Source: Peptococcaceae bacterium CEB3 (GTDB taxonomy: Bacteria; Bacillota; Desulfitobacteriia; Desulfitobacteriales; Desulfitobacteriaceae). Taken from it: a stretch of DNA of 64,000 nucleotides. The position numbers and the translations under genes were made by a program. Below the pieces are notes generated by a model that saw only the letters and a program-made list of their open reading frames with translations, had not been told where the DNA came from and did not search any database. How positions within the stretch are numbered: position 1 is the first letter of the stretch; each line of letters begins with the position of its first letter. This document shows, in pieces, positions 5,960 through 15,787 of the stretch. The DNA is taken from assembly GCA_001029295.1 (NCBI GenBank), contig LDXJ01000049.1:25255-89254 (forward strand), given 5' to 3'.

Positions 5960-8900
5960 TCAAGCAGATGGACGCTCTGCAATGTCGAAAAAAGTCGTAA
6001 GCGTCTCCCGCACTGCCTTTAACAATTGCGTCTGGTCCAGAATCCTTACCCTGACCTTGCATTCCAACCGTCCGTCCGCGGAGGTACCGAAAGCCAGGGG
6101 ATACCGGCAATTGGAAGCCACCTGCATCAGCTTTTCTCCGCTCAGCCCCGGGTCGGCCGCAAAACGTAAAGTTACCTGCTGTTTGTTCTGCTGGATCTGT
6201 TCGATCTTCAACTCGCCGGCCAGCCACTTGAGCCGGACGATGTGCAACAAGTTTTCCACTTCCCGGGGTGGTGTACCGAAGCGATCTATGAGTTCATCCA
6301 GCATCTCGGCCAGAGCGTTCTCATCTTGAATCTGCGCCATCCGTTGATAAAGGGAGGCTTTTAAGCCCGCGTCCCCAATGTAATCGTCAGGTAAAAAAGC
6401 GTCAACCCGGAGTTCAATACTCGGTTCCACCCGGGCCTCAACCGTTTCCCCCCGGATTTCGGCCACAGCCTCGCGCAGCATCTGAACATAGAGGTCGAAC
6501 CCAACCGCCGCCACATGACCGTGCTGCTGCGCGCCGATGATATTTCCGGCTCCCCGGATCTCCAGATCCCGCATAGCGATCTTGAAACCCGAGCCGAACT
6601 CCGTAAATTCCCGAATGGCGGCCAGCCTTTTTTCCGCGACTTCCGAGAGCACCTTTTGCGGTTTATACAAAAAGTAAGCGAACGCCTTGCGATTGGAGCG
6701 GCCCACGCGCCCCCTGATCTGGTAAAGTTGGGCCAAACCCAAGCGATCCGATTCATCCACAATGAGCGTGTTCACATTGGGCATGTCAAGACCGCTTTCA
6801 ATAATTGTCGTGGCAATGAGCACATCGGTCTCTCCCTCCAGAAAAGCGAGCATTTCCCGTTCCAGGGCAACCTCGTTCATCTGTCCGTGAGCAATTCCGT
6901 AACGGGCCTCCGGCACCAGTTCCCGTAAAAAATAAGAGACTTGATCCATATCCTCCACCCGGTTGTGCACATAAAAGACCTGGCCGCCCCGCTGGATCTC
7001 CCGCCGCATCGCCTCGCGGACCAGTTCCGGACGGAACTCCGCGACATAGGTCTGAACCGGATAGCGGTCTTCCGGAGGGGTCTCGATCACACTCATATCG
7101 CGGACTCCAATCATGGACATGTGCAGCGTCCGGGGAATCGGGGTCGCCGAGAGGGTCAGTACGTCCACGTTGGCCTTGAGAGATTTGAGCTTTTCCTTAT
7201 GGGCCACGCCAAACCTCTGTTCCTCATCTATGATCAGAAGGCCCAAATCTTTAAATTTCACTTGGTCCGAAATCAAGCGGTGCGTTCCGACAACTACGTC
7301 GATGGAACCAGTCTTCAGTCCCCCCATGATCGCTTTCTGCTCTTTGGCGCTCCGGAAACGGCTCAGCATCTCGATGGTCACCGGATAACCCATGAAGCGT
7401 TCCCGGAAAGTATTGAAGTGCTGTTGGGCCAAGATCGTAGTCGGGACGAGAACGGCCACCTGTTTACTGTCCATCACCGCTTTAAATACGGCTCTCAAAG
7501 CCACCTCCGTCTTGCCGTAGCCCACATCCCCGCAGAGCAGGCGGTCCATGGGCCGGCTGCGCATCATGTCTTCTTTGACCTCCACAATGCACTGCAATTG
7601 ATCCGGGGTCTCCTGGTAAGGAAATTTTTCCTCGAATTCCCGCTGCCAGACATTATCCGGCCCGAAACCGAAACCTTTGGTCGCTTCCCGTTGAGCGTAA
7701 AGCTTGACCAGGTCAAAAGCCAGTTCCTTAACGGCGCTGCGCGCTTTTGACTTCACCTTATGCCATTCATTGCCGCCCAATTTGTAAAGTTTCGGCACAC
7801 TGTCTCCCTCGCTGCCCAAATACTTCTGCAAAAGATGCAATTGGTCAAGAGGAATATAAAGACGGTCCTCCCCGGCATAGCGCACTGTAAAATAGTCTTT
7901 CTCCACTCCTCCGATGGTCAGGCGCTCAATGCCCACAAACTGCCCGATACCGTGCTGGACGTGCACCACATAGTCTCCCGGCTTAAGGTCCGCCAGAAGA
8001 ACCTTTGGGGCGCTCTTTTTCGGGGCGGCCGGTTTCGGAGCGGTCCCCGGCCCTTTACGTTCCCGTTTATAGATCTCCAATTCCGTCAAAATCACCAGTT
8101 TACCCAGAGGCAACTCGAACCCGTGATCGATCGAAAATGGGTAAACGTAGACATTCCCTCCTTCCACCGGGTCGGAGAGACCGCGGCGGTAGGCTGTTAC
8201 CCCCAGATCCTTGAGACCTTGAAGCAAACGGCTGCCGTGTTCCTGATCCCCGGCGAACAAAGCGATGACATTTCCCTGGCTTTTCCAGCGCCCTATCTCA
8301 TCCACCAACATACGGGTCTTTCCCATGAATCCGGTCAAGGGCCGGGCCGACAAATTGAAAACCCTTTTCGGCGTAAGCCCCGGCGCCTCTCTCAAAAGCG
8401 TTGATAGGCCCACGATCGGCCGATCCGAGCCCAAACGCATAATATCTTCATAGTCCAGGAATTGCTTCTCGGGGTTAAAAAACGCGTCCCCATGTTCCAA
8501 CTGGCGGGTGAACTCCTCCATCCTCTCCCTCTCCTGGAAATCGAGCTGCTCTTTAATCCGCAGGGGCTCGTCAAGAACCACCAAACGATCGGAGGAAAGG
8601 TAGGAAAAGAAAGTTACCAGTTCTTCTTGCCCCATACCGAGAAAAGGATAGACGTTTTCATCGACAAACCCCTGCTCCAGCCGCGTTTCAATATGGGCGG
8701 CTTTTTCCAGTATGCGGTCGGCAGCGTCCGGTTTGCCCAACCTCTGCAAACGCCCCGAGGCCCGGCGGGCCTGTGCCTTCACTTCCCATCGCAGGTGCTC
8801 TGTTTCTTCTTTGGTCAGAATGTACTCCAGAACCGGCGGAACCCTCACCTCTGCCTGGGCGGCTATTGACTTCTGCGACTCTATATCGAAGGTGCGGAGG

Positions 8901-9499
8901 GAATCCACCTCATCATCGAAAAATTCCAGGCGCACGGCATCTCCGCTCAGAGGGGCAATATCCAGAATCCCGCCCCGCAAAGCAAACTGCCCTCTTCCTT
9001 CCACGACCTCCACACGTTCATACCCGCCGGCAACCAGTTGAGCGAGAACCCCCGGCAAAGCATAGTGCCCCCCGGATTTAAACTCAAGAATATGCCCGCG
9101 CCATTTCTCGGGCGGAAACAGGCGCCTTTCCACTGCCAACACCGGAGCCACCACCGTGAGGGTGTTATCCTCGGCCAGTCTGTCCAAGACTCTGATCCGT
9201 TCTGCCGTAATCTCCCGGCTGCGGCCCAGAACCTCAAAAGGCAGCCACTCGGTCGGCGGAAAAAGCAAGATTTCCTCATAGGGCAGCCAAGTCCTCAGGT
9301 CCCGTTGCCACTTGCGTGCCTGTTCCTCCGAGTAGGTCAAAATGAGGGCAGAGCGGGAGCGCAGGATCTCACCCACGAAAGCCGCTTTTTGGCTCCCCGT
9401 CAAATTATAAACCATCTGGGGATATTCTAACTGTTTTAGGGCCCAGTCCGCTTCCTCGATATCCAAACCTTGGCGCAAATAATCATGAATTGTCTTCAA
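5960..9499 (-). CDS. mfd: Transcription-repair coupling factor Mfd
   Basis: An ATP-dependent translocase of 1179 residues that removes stalled RNA polymerase and recruits UvrA. Visible parts in order are a UvrB-like N-terminal module, the RNA polymerase-interacting domain (GDYVVHVQHGIGQFVGIERL at about 510), helicase motor motifs (GDVGYGKTEVALRA, the DEEQRFG box, SATPIPRTLHMSM), the TRG motif region near ESGLDMPNVNTLIVDESDR, and a C-terminal UvrA-binding D7 domain. The start was set at TTG 9499 because AAGGA lies 8 nt upstream; the ATG at 9508 overlaps that site. B. subtilis has the small gene fin between pth and mfd; none is seen here. Confidence 0.96.
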   Translation of the reverse strand: MKTIHDYLRQGLDIEEADWALKQLEYPQMVYNLTGSQKAAFVGEILRSRSALILTYSEEQARKWQRDLRTWLPYEEILLFPPTEWLPFEVLGRSREITAERIRVLDRLAEDNTLTVVAPVLAVERRLFPPEKWRGHILEFKSGGHYALPGVLAQLVAGGYERVEVVEGRGQFALRGGILDIAPLSGDAVRLEFFDDEVDSLRTFDIESQKSIAAQAEVRVPPVLEYILTKEETEHLRWEVKAQARRASGRLQRLGKPDAADRILEKAAHIETRLEQGFVDENVYPFLGMGQEELVTFFSYLSSDRLVVLDEPLRIKEQLDFQERERMEEFTRQLEHGDAFFNPEKQFLDYEDIMRLGSDRPIVGLSTLLREAPGLTPKRVFNLSARPLTGFMGKTRMLVDEIGRWKSQGNVIALFAGDQEHGSRLLQGLKDLGVTAYRRGLSDPVEGGNVYVYPFSIDHGFELPLGKLVILTELEIYKRERKGPGTAPKPAAPKKSAPKVLLADLKPGDYVVHVQHGIGQFVGIERLTIGGVEKDYFTVRYAGEDRLYIPLDQLHLLQKYLGSEGDSVPKLYKLGGNEWHKVKSKARSAVKELAFDLVKLYAQREATKGFGFGPDNVWQREFEEKFPYQETPDQLQCIVEVKEDMMRSRPMDRLLCGDVGYGKTEVALRAVFKAVMDSKQVAVLVPTTILAQQHFNTFRERFMGYPVTIEMLSRFRSAKEQKAIMGGLKTGSIDVVVGTHRLISDQVKFKDLGLLIIDEEQRFGVAHKEKLKSLKANVDVLTLSATPIPRTLHMSMIGVRDMSVIETPPEDRYPVQTYVAEFRPELVREAMRREIQRGGQVFYVHNRVEDMDQVSYFLRELVPEARYGIAHGQMNEVALEREMLAFLEGETDVLIATTIIESGLDMPNVNTLIVDESDRLGLAQLYQIRGRVGRSNRKAFAYFLYKPQKVLSEVAEKRLAAIREFTEFGSGFKIAMRDLEIRGAGNIIGAQQHGHVAAVGFDLYVQMLREAVAEIRGETVEARVEPSIELRVDAFLPDDYIGDAGLKASLYQRMAQIQDENALAEMLDELIDRFGTPPREVENLLHIVRLKWLAGELKIEQIQQNKQQVTLRFAADPGLSGEKLMQVASNCRYPLAFGTSADGRLECKVRVRILDQTQLLKAVRETLTTFFDIAERPSA

Positions 9500-9589
9500 C
9501 GCAGCCATCCTTTCAAGAGTGCAACACAAAAAGATGAACGTCCCGAAGTGGACCCCCACAGATAAAAATAGGTTTGTGCCACAATTCCC

Positions 9590-9618
9590 AATTTAACGCA
9601 AAGCACTTCCTTTGTCAA
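9590..9618 (-). promoter_or_regulatory. Sigma-A promoter of mfd
   Basis: The minus strand has -35 TTGACA at 9613..9618, a 17-bp spacer and -10 TAAATT at 9590..9595. It would start transcription about 85 nt before the chosen mfd start and could also drive prsA downstream. Confidence 0.6.
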
Positions 9619-9733
9619 TGATGGGAAAACCGAATGCCGGAAACTCGCCCCGGACCTTCGCCCCGACAGGTCCGCCGAGAAATTTCGCCCGAAAACCTCC
9701 CTCTTGAACTAGGTTTACCTAAGCCCGGGTTTG

Positions 9734-10294
9734 TTATGCGCGGTTATAGCGGTTCATCGCTGCGGCCGTATCCCCGGTCAGCCAGACTCCGGCCGCCTGC
9801 CCCGCCTTGTCCAGCACTCCTTCCAAAGGTTCGATTTCCTCCGGCAAAAACCTGCCCAAAACGTAAGCGGCCGCTTCCCAGCCGGCAGGCGGGCGCCCAA
9901 TCCCGATTCTCAGGCGCCAAAAGTCCTCTGTCCCCAGTTCAGCCAAGAGTGAGAGAACTCCCCTGTGCCCGCCGGCACCCCCAAGCCGGCGCAGGCGCAT
10001 CCTGCCCAAGCCCAGGTCCAGGTCGTCATGAACCACGAGGATTTCCGAAGCCGGGATCTTGTAGAAGCCGGCCAATTCCCTGACGGCCCGCCCGCTCAGA
10101 TTCATATAAGTCTGGGGTTTAAACAGCACAACCCGTTCCCCGGAAACCTCCCCCATCGCCATCAGACCATGATATTTCGGCCTGAAATCCCATCTCCAAA
10201 GTTCCGCCAAATTATCGACCAGCACAAATCCCACATTGTGCCTGGTTTCGGCATATTCGGGGCCGGGATTTCCCAACCCGGCTATGACTTTCAT
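9734..10294 (-). CDS. pth: Peptidyl-tRNA hydrolase
   Basis: A 186-residue enzyme that frees tRNA from peptidyl-tRNAs released by ribosomes. The family start [20 protein letters not shown] includes the substrate-binding Asn (NPG) and the catalytic His (RHN). [14 protein letters not shown] and the catalytic Asp in [12 protein letters not shown] follow, then GGAGGHRGV. The start at 10294 has AAGGAGAT 5 nt upstream. In B. subtilis the same gene is called spoVC and lies between ctc and fin; here ctc is missing and a divergent PRC-barrel gene takes its place. Confidence 0.96.
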   Translation of the reverse strand: MKVIAGLGNPGPEYAETRHNVGFVLVDNLAELWRWDFRPKYHGLMAMGEVSGERVVLFKPQTYMNLSGRAVRELAGFYKIPASEILVVHDDLDLGLGRMRLRRLGGAGGHRGVLSLLAELGTEDFWRLRIGIGRPPAGWEAAAYVLGRFLPEEIEPLEGVLDKAGQAAGVWLTGDTAAAMNRYNRA

Positions 10295-10402
10295 AAGGAT
10301 CTCCTTCCTTGGCATATTTGCCATCCGCCCCGCATAACAGTGATGAGGGAATAAATAAAATACTAAATCTTACTCTCTCAAAGGACAAAAGGCGGTGAAA
10401 AC

Positions 10403-11173
10403 ATGAAACCCAGCCGTAAATTCCTTTCCTTGCCGATTATTACCCTCAAGGAAGGGCAGCAAATCGGCTATGTCAAAGGTCTGGTCCTTGATGCCCGGGA
10501 GAAAGCCGTGGCCGCCTTGGTGGTCGATCCCAAAGGGTTTTTCAAGGACCAACGCATCATTCCGTACAGCAAAGTGGTCAGCGTCGGGGATGACGCCATC
10601 ACGATCGACAAAGAAAGCCATGTGGAAAAGTCCGCCGGCATTCCGGAACTTCTGGAGCTGCTTAAAGAAAAGCTCGGGATTATCGGCACCAAAGTCGTCA
10701 CCGAATCCGGCAAAATCCTCGGCATAGCCGCGGAATACTATGTCGACACCGTGACCGGAAAAGTCACAAAGTTGGAGGTTTCCGGAAGCAAAATCGGCAG
10801 TCTCCTCAACGGCAGGGCCTTGTTGAGTGCGGAGCAACTGGTCACCATCGGCCCGGACGTCATTGTCGCGCAAAAAGGGAGTGAACTCAGCCTGGATATG
10901 GCAGACAAAGGACTCAACGACACCTTTAAATCCTTCCTGCACAGCACCTCCCATTTGGCTTCGGAAAAAACCCAAACCTTGAGCCAGTACTTCCGCAAAG
11001 GCAGACCCTCTGACGATAGCGAGCTCCCCGAACAGGCAGCCGCCGTCACCCCTCCCGCGGAACCGGACCCCTTCGATCATGAAATCGCCGTGCCGGAAAC
11101 GGACACCGCGGAACATCCCGAGCCCCTCACCCTGGCCGGTAACCGGGACACACCCAAAGAACCTTTGGGTTAA
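10403..11173 (+). CDS. PRC-barrel domain protein
   Basis: A 256-residue protein transcribed against its neighbours. It has two PRC-barrel-like halves: residues 8-80 (FLSLPIITLKEGQQIGYVKG, then GFFKDQRIIPYSKVVSVGDD) and 90-165 (VVTESGKILGIAAEYYVDTVTGKVTKL). The C-terminal third is acidic, Pro-rich and looks unstructured. PRC barrels occur in photosynthetic reaction-centre H subunits, RimM and the sporulation-linked YlmC/YmxH group, and they bind protein or RNA partners. An AAAGGCGGTGA site precedes the ATG. It sits where ctc (rplY) lies in B. subtilis. No specific role can be read from it. Confidence 0.75.
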   Translation: MKPSRKFLSLPIITLKEGQQIGYVKGLVLDAREKAVAALVVDPKGFFKDQRIIPYSKVVSVGDDAITIDKESHVEKSAGIPELLELLKEKLGIIGTKVVTESGKILGIAAEYYVDTVTGKVTKLEVSGSKIGSLLNGRALLSAEQLVTIGPDVIVAQKGSELSLDMADKGLNDTFKSFLHSTSHLASEKTQTLSQYFRKGRPSDDSELPEQAAAVTPPAEPDPFDHEIAVPETDTAEHPEPLTLAGNRDTPKEPLG

Positions 11174-11199
11174 AGTTTTTCGAGGATGAAGCTTTTCGC

Positions 11200-12141
11200 T
11201 CAGCTGAACAGCTTACTGACCGACAGGTCCTCATGAATGCTGACGATAGCCTCACCGAGCAGTGGCGCAACAGAGAGGACCTTGATTTTGTCAATCCGCT
11301 TGTTTTCGCTTAAGGGAATCGTATTCGTCACGACGATCTCACTGATGACGGAATCGGCCAGCCTCTCGATAGCCCGGCCCGAAAGCACGGCATGGGTACA
11401 ACAAGCATAAACTTCCTTAGCTCCTCTTTCTCTCAGAGCCAGGGCTCCTTGGGCAATCGTTCCCGCTGTGTCAATGATATCGTCGATCATGATGGCATTT
11501 TTTCCCTCCAGCTCACCGATGACGTGCATAATTTCGGAGACGTTGGGCTCGGGGCGGCGTTTATCAATAATGGCAATAGAAGCCCCGATTCGCTCGGCCA
11601 AACTGCGAGCCCTGGTCACTCCGCCCAAATCCGGCGAAACAACCACCAGATCCGCCAGTTCCTTCTCCCGGAAATATTCCGCCAAAATAGGAACACAGGG
11701 AAGATGATCCACCGGAATGTCAAAAAAACCCTGGATAGCCGGAGCGTGGAGATCCATGGTAACAACCCTGTCCGCCCCCGCGGTCGTAATGATATTAGCC
11801 ATCAGCTTGGCTGTGATCGGATCGCGGGCTCTTGCTTTGCGTTCTTGCCGGGCATACCCGTAATAAGGCATCACCGCCGTAATTCGACGAGCGGAGGCAC
11901 GCTTGAGGGCATCAATCATGATCAGAAGTTCCATGACATTATCATTTGTGGGCGCACAAGTGGGCTGGACCACGAAAATATCCGCACCTCGCACGCTCTC
12001 GTTGATAGCAATGGAAATTTCCCCGTCCTGAAAACGCAACACTTTGGACTCCCCCAGCGGCACGGAAAGATACTCGCAAATTTCTCCGGCCAGATCCCGA
12101 TTGGCATTTCCACAAAAGATTTTCAACTCTTTCGACGACAT
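11200..12141 (-). CDS. prs: Ribose-phosphate pyrophosphokinase
   Basis: A class I PRPP synthase of 313 residues. It converts ribose 5-phosphate and ATP to PRPP for nucleotide, His and Trp synthesis. The sequence shows [19 protein letters not shown], the ATP-binding loop [16 protein letters not shown], the flexible [15 protein letters not shown] region and the PRPP loop [18 protein letters not shown]. The start is ATG 12141, matching the usual family N-terminus MSSKELKIF; a longer frame to 12183 would overlap glmU. It lies 17 bp after glmU, the standard glmU-prs operon. Confidence 0.96.
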   Translation of the reverse strand: MSSKELKIFCGNANRDLAGEICEYLSVPLGESKVLRFQDGEISIAINESVRGADIFVVQPTCAPTNDNVMELLIMIDALKRASARRITAVMPYYGYARQERKARARDPITAKLMANIITTAGADRVVTMDLHAPAIQGFFDIPVDHLPCVPILAEYFREKELADLVVVSPDLGGVTRARSLAERIGASIAIIDKRRPEPNVSEIMHVIGELEGKNAIMIDDIIDTAGTIAQGALALRERGAKEVYACCTHAVLSGRAIERLADSVISEIVVTNTIPLSENKRIDKIKVLSVAPLLGEAIVSIHEDLSVSKLFS

Positions 12142-12158
12142 GGCTCTCCGCTTTCCCC

Positions 12159-13520
12159 CTAATCGCACGATTCGCGCTGCCAATTTTCTTTGATCGTTTG
12201 CCGCGCCCGTTCAACAGCCAAGGCGTTGGCAGGGACATCCTTGGTTATAGTCGATCCCGCTCCGACAAAGGCCCCTTCCCCCACTGTCACCGGTGCCACC
12301 AGGTTGGTGTTGCTCCCGATAAAGGCGCGGTCTCCAACCACTGTCGGATGCTTTTTGACCCCGTCGTAGTTACAAGTAATGGTCCCCGCCCCGATATTAA
12401 CGCCGGCGCCTATCTCCGCGTCTCCCACATAACTCAAGTGGGGTACTTTTGACCCCTTGCCGATCCGGCTGTTTTTTATTTCGACAAAGTCGCCCACTTT
12501 GACCCCCGGTCCCAACCGGGTCCCCGGCCGCAGATAAGCGAAAGGTCCGACCGTGCTGTCCTCTCCGATCAAGACATCTTTGGCTACGGTGTGGGCCACC
12601 TGGCAGCCGCGGGCACAGATACAGGATTCCAAAAATACCTGCGGACCCAACACTGCGTCTTCCGCAACTTTGGTGTTTCCTTTCAGCACAGTAAAGGGCA
12701 GAAGGGTCACATCCTGAGCCAATTCGACCCCCGCGTCGACAAAAGTTGAAGCCGGGTCCACGATGGTAACTCCCTGCTCCAACCAATGGGCCAGTATCCT
12801 TTGCCTATACATTCCTTCGGCCTCCGCCAGCTGGGCCCTGCTGTTAATCCCCAGGGCCTCATTGGAATCCGCTGCCCGCTGAATGAACACTGCCCCATTT
12901 TCGCGTCGGAAAGCCGCGAAAACTCCCGGCAAATAGTATTCGCCCTGCGCGTTTTCCGGCCGCAGGCCGGCCAAAGCGGTACGCAGAGGTTTAACCTTGA
13001 AGCAATAGGTACCGGTGTTGATTTCCCTGATCTTGCGTTGCGCCGGCGACGCGTCTTTTTCTTCGACAATATCCTGCAAGATCTGCCCGTCCCGAATAAT
13101 TCTGCCATATCCATAAGGGTCCGCCGGCTCGGCCGTCAAAACCGTCGCCACCGCCCCCTGACCCTGATGGAACCGGATCAGATCCGCCAGAGTCTGTGAC
13201 CGGAAAAGCGGTTGATCCCCGCTCAAAACCAGAACATCCTCCGCTCCCTCTAAAAAGGGCAACGCCTGTTTCAAAGCGTGTCCGGTCCCCAGTTGCTCTT
13301 CCTGAACTACGCAAACCGCGCGCCCCGCCAAATGCGGTACCAAAGTCTCCTTGCCGTGACCCACAATCACCAGAGGTTCCTTGATTCCCAAAGGTTCCAG
13401 GGCAGCCAAAACATGATCAATCAGGGGTTTACCCGCCAGTGGATGCATGACTTTGGGAAGCTTTGACTTCATCCGCGTGCCTTTTCCCGCAGCCAAGACC
13501 ACGGCCGCCAAACTGGGCAT
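12159..13520 (-). CDS. glmU: Bifunctional UDP-N-acetylglucosamine pyrophosphorylase / glucosamine-1-phosphate N-acetyltransferase
   Basis: A 453-residue enzyme that makes UDP-GlcNAc for peptidoglycan. Residues 1-230 are the uridyltransferase with the signature [19 protein letters not shown]. Residues 250-453 form a left-handed beta-helix with hexapeptide repeats, and [17 protein letters not shown] marks the acetyltransferase site. The ATG at 13520 follows GGAGGTTGAA. It is the first gene of glmU-prs. A -10 hexamer TATAAT at 13560..13565 lies 40 bp upstream without a clear -35. Confidence 0.96.
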   Translation of the reverse strand: MPSLAAVVLAAGKGTRMKSKLPKVMHPLAGKPLIDHVLAALEPLGIKEPLVIVGHGKETLVPHLAGRAVCVVQEEQLGTGHALKQALPFLEGAEDVLVLSGDQPLFRSQTLADLIRFHQGQGAVATVLTAEPADPYGYGRIIRDGQILQDIVEEKDASPAQRKIREINTGTYCFKVKPLRTALAGLRPENAQGEYYLPGVFAAFRRENGAVFIQRAADSNEALGINSRAQLAEAEGMYRQRILAHWLEQGVTIVDPASTFVDAGVELAQDVTLLPFTVLKGNTKVAEDAVLGPQVFLESCICARGCQVAHTVAKDVLIGEDSTVGPFAYLRPGTRLGPGVKVGDFVEIKNSRIGKGSKVPHLSYVGDAEIGAGVNIGAGTITCNYDGVKKHPTVVGDRAFIGSNTNLVAPVTVGEGAFVGAGSTITKDVPANALAVERARQTIKENWQRESCD

Positions 13521-13796
13521 TCTTTCAACCTCCAGTTTTAGTTTAACCTCAACTAAAATATTATACCCCAAATTTCGCCGACAAGAAATCTAATTCTACA
13601 CAAATAGCAAAATCCCTGCTTGATCCGCAGAGTACGAGCGACTGTTTATAAGCCGACAAACGGTGAAAAATGGGAGCACGCTGAAAATGGGCGCGCCGAT
13701 ACGGCGCCAAGCGCGATAATCTGCAATGGAGACTATCTGACGAAGGTTTCGGCGGAGGCAGACCGACTGGTTTCAGGCAGGCTGGTTTTGCGCAGG

Positions 13797-13824
13797 CAAA
13801 AAAGAGGCCTTAACGCAAGGCCTC
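13797..13824 (-). terminator. Intrinsic terminator of spoVG
   Basis: GAGGCCTT and AAGGCCTC form an 8-bp stem with loop GCGTT, followed by TTTTTTG, on the minus strand just after the spoVG stop. The rest of the 312-bp glmU-spoVG gap holds a 6-bp perfect hairpin (GCGCCG/CGGCGC at 13693..13707) and the glmU -10 box; I see no gene in it. Confidence 0.85.
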
Positions 13825-13832
13825 CGCTCCAA

Positions 13833-14087
13833 TCACATCACTTCCTGATAGGCTTTGAGGACCGCGGACTGTATGACCTCACGCGCCGCCGCCGAAATGG
13901 GATGAGCAATATCACGGAACTCCCCTTCCGGAGTTTTGCGGCTTGGCATGGCAACAAACAGCCCATTCGTACCTTCCACGACTTTGACGTCGTGGACCAC
14001 AAAGGCATTGTCAAAAGTGACCGAAACGACAGCCTTCATTTTGCCTTCAACGTTGACTTTCCGAACCCGCACATCAGTGATGTTCAT
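13833..14087 (-). CDS. spoVG: Septation / RNA-binding regulator SpoVG
   Basis: An 84-residue SpoVG with the family start [19 protein letters not shown], the central [17 protein letters not shown] and [20 protein letters not shown]. In B. subtilis SpoVG links division and development and binds nucleic acid. The start at 14087 has GGGAGGGTGGTGA upstream; a longer frame from 14123 includes the ribosome site and is unlikely. It has a sigma-H-like promoter and its own terminator, so it is a single-gene transcript. Confidence 0.96.
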   Translation of the reverse strand: MNITDVRVRKVNVEGKMKAVVSVTFDNAFVVHDVKVVEGTNGLFVAMPSRKTPEGEFRDIAHPISAAAREVIQSAVLKAYQEVM

Positions 14088-14140
14088 TATGCATTCACCA
14101 CCCTCCCATTTTCGGACATCCATCTTGTATATTCAATATA

Positions 14141-14167
14141 ATTCTCCGCTTGGTAAAAAAATCCTTC
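14141..14167 (-). promoter_or_regulatory. Sigma-H-like promoter of spoVG
   Basis: The minus strand has -35 GAAGGATTT at 14159..14167, an 11-bp spacer and -10 GGAGAAT at 14141..14147. These fit the sigma-H consensus RnAGGAwww and RnnGAAT. spoVG of B. subtilis is the classic sigma-H gene, so the control seems conserved. Confidence 0.65.
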
Positions 14168-14245
14168 CTGAAAAACGCAAAAATTTTTCAGATTCTGTTT
14201 CTTCCTGTAAGGGGAAGGAAGCCTGCCGGACGACATCCCCCCAAC

Positions 14246-15049
14246 CTAACAAGTCACTGGCACAACCGTCACCCGCCCCGGAAGTTCCAGCTCCGTGAGC
14301 CGCAAAAGTGCCCTGTAATCCCGGACAAGCTTGGGCCCGTCACCCAAGGCCGATTCCACCAACATCCCAATCCCGACAACACTCGCCCCAAACTCACCCA
14401 TTAAGTCCATCATTCCTTTGGTCGTACCGCCCGCCTTGATAAAATCGTCGATAATGAGAACGCGTTTGCCGGGCTCGAGCGCCCTGCGGGACAAAGACAT
14501 CGTCTGAATACGCTGGGATGAACCCGAAACAAAATTGATATTCACGGATGAACCTTCCGTCACTTTGTTGCCGTGCCGGACGATCACCATCGGCACCCCC
14601 AAGGCTCCCGCACACGCCAAAGCTAAGGGGATCCCTTTGGTTTCGATGGTCACGACGGCGTCCGGCCGCTCAGGCCGGAAAACCCGCGCGAACATAAGCC
14701 CCAAAGGATGCGCGACGGCCGGATCAAACAAGAGATCCGTCATGTATAGGTAACCCCCGGCGAGAATCCTTTCCTTGACGCTCAGACGCTTGGCGAGCCC
14801 CGCCAAAAAACTGTCCGCCTCCTCGGGAGCGATCTCCGGGATATAGCGCACTCCACCGGCCGCGCCCGGCAAGGTTTCGATATGCCCCTGCTTCGATATG
14901 GTAAAGCCTTCCCTCACCGTGAGCAAATCCTCGCTGATCGTCGATTTGGCCGCGCCAAAACACTCCGCTAAAGAAGACAGGGAGAGCAGCTGATTCGGTT
15001 TGGCCATGAGTATTTGGGTCATCGCCACCAGGCGTTCGGCCCTTTTCAT
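14246..15049 (-). CDS. purR: Pur operon repressor PurR
   Basis: A 267-residue PurR of the Firmicutes type. Residues 1-74 form a winged helix (RAERLVAMTQILMAKPNQLL, then FGAAKSTISEDLLTVREGF). Residues 80-265 form a phosphoribosyltransferase-like domain whose PRPP loop reads VLIIDDFIKAGGTTKGM. PRPP bound there releases the repressor from PurBoxes of purine genes. The start at 15049 was taken from family N-termini. It lies between ispE and spoVG as in B. subtilis, but yabJ is missing and a GntR gene lies upstream. Confidence 0.94.
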   Translation of the reverse strand: MKRAERLVAMTQILMAKPNQLLSLSSLAECFGAAKSTISEDLLTVREGFTISKQGHIETLPGAAGGVRYIPEIAPEEADSFLAGLAKRLSVKERILAGGYLYMTDLLFDPAVAHPLGLMFARVFRPERPDAVVTIETKGIPLALACAGALGVPMVIVRHGNKVTEGSSVNINFVSGSSQRIQTMSLSRRALEPGKRVLIIDDFIKAGGTTKGMMDLMGEFGASVVGIGMLVESALGDGPKLVRDYRALLRLTELELPGRVTVVPVTC

Positions 15050-15074
15050 CTTCAAATCATCCCCCACGAACCCT

Positions 15075-15764
15075 TCACTCCTGATCCTGGCTGTCGGTCT
15101 GGGTACGCAGCGCTTCAAACAAGACGTTTTCCGCGGTGACAATATGCTGGGTGGCGAGTTCCTGCGCTTCGGCAACATCGTGCTGCACCAAAGCCTCGAC
15201 TATGGCCCGGTGTTCCTCGACCGCGACTTTCACCCGGCCGGGAACCGCCAGCGATGTGGAACGGAAACGTTGAAAGTGTTCGCGCAGATTACCCAGGATT
15301 TGAACCAAACGGGCATTACGGCTGGCCCCGTAAACCAAAGCGTGAAAATCCGTATCCGATTCCACGACCTTTTCCAAGGTTGTTTCCTGCCCCTCATGGA
15401 ACAGCAAAATCCGTTCCATCTGCTCCAGTTCCTCATCAGTAACCCGTTCCGCGGCCAACCCCGCCGCCAGGCCCTCGAGAGCGGCGCGAATCTCAAAAAC
15501 ATCCGCCACATCTTTGAGCGAAACTCCTGCCACATAAGCCCCTTTTCTGGGGATCATTACGACAAACCCTTCCAATTCCAACTTGCGAATCGCTTCACGG
15601 ACCGGAGTCCTGCTGACTCCCATCTCCTCCGCCAGCTGAATTTCCATCAGCCGCTCGCCGGGTTTCAACACCCCGCTGATGATAGCCTCACGCATTGAAT
15701 CAAAAACGATTTCCCGCAAAGGTTTATAGCTGTCAAGTTTTACCGGAACCAAACGTCTTTCCAT
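15075..15764 (-). CDS. GntR-family (FadR/FCD) transcription regulator
   Basis: A 229-residue regulator with an N-terminal GntR winged helix (residues 10-75: LREIVFDSMREAIISGVLKPG, then VSRTPVREAIRKLELEGFV) and an all-helical FCD ligand domain (residues 88-215, with the metal-type residues in DTDFHALVYGASRN and EEHRAIVEALVQHD). FCD regulators sense small acids. AAAGGAG lies before the ATG. It sits 24 bp after ispE and 25 bp before purR, all on one strand, so it is probably in the same transcript. The effector and targets cannot be told. Confidence 0.88.
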   Translation of the reverse strand: MERRLVPVKLDSYKPLREIVFDSMREAIISGVLKPGERLMEIQLAEEMGVSRTPVREAIRKLELEGFVVMIPRKGAYVAGVSLKDVADVFEIRAALEGLAAGLAAERVTDEELEQMERILLFHEGQETTLEKVVESDTDFHALVYGASRNARLVQILGNLREHFQRFRSTSLAVPGRVKVAVEEHRAIVEALVQHDVAEAQELATQHIVTAENVLFEALRTQTDSQDQE

Positions 15765-15787
15765 GCGGACTCTCCTTTCATGCCATT

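Noticed and set aside
13620..14141. A 173-codon plus-strand open frame antisense to spoVG
   Set aside because: It overlaps spoVG, its terminator and its promoter on the other strand, has no ribosome site and no recognisable domain. It is a shadow frame.
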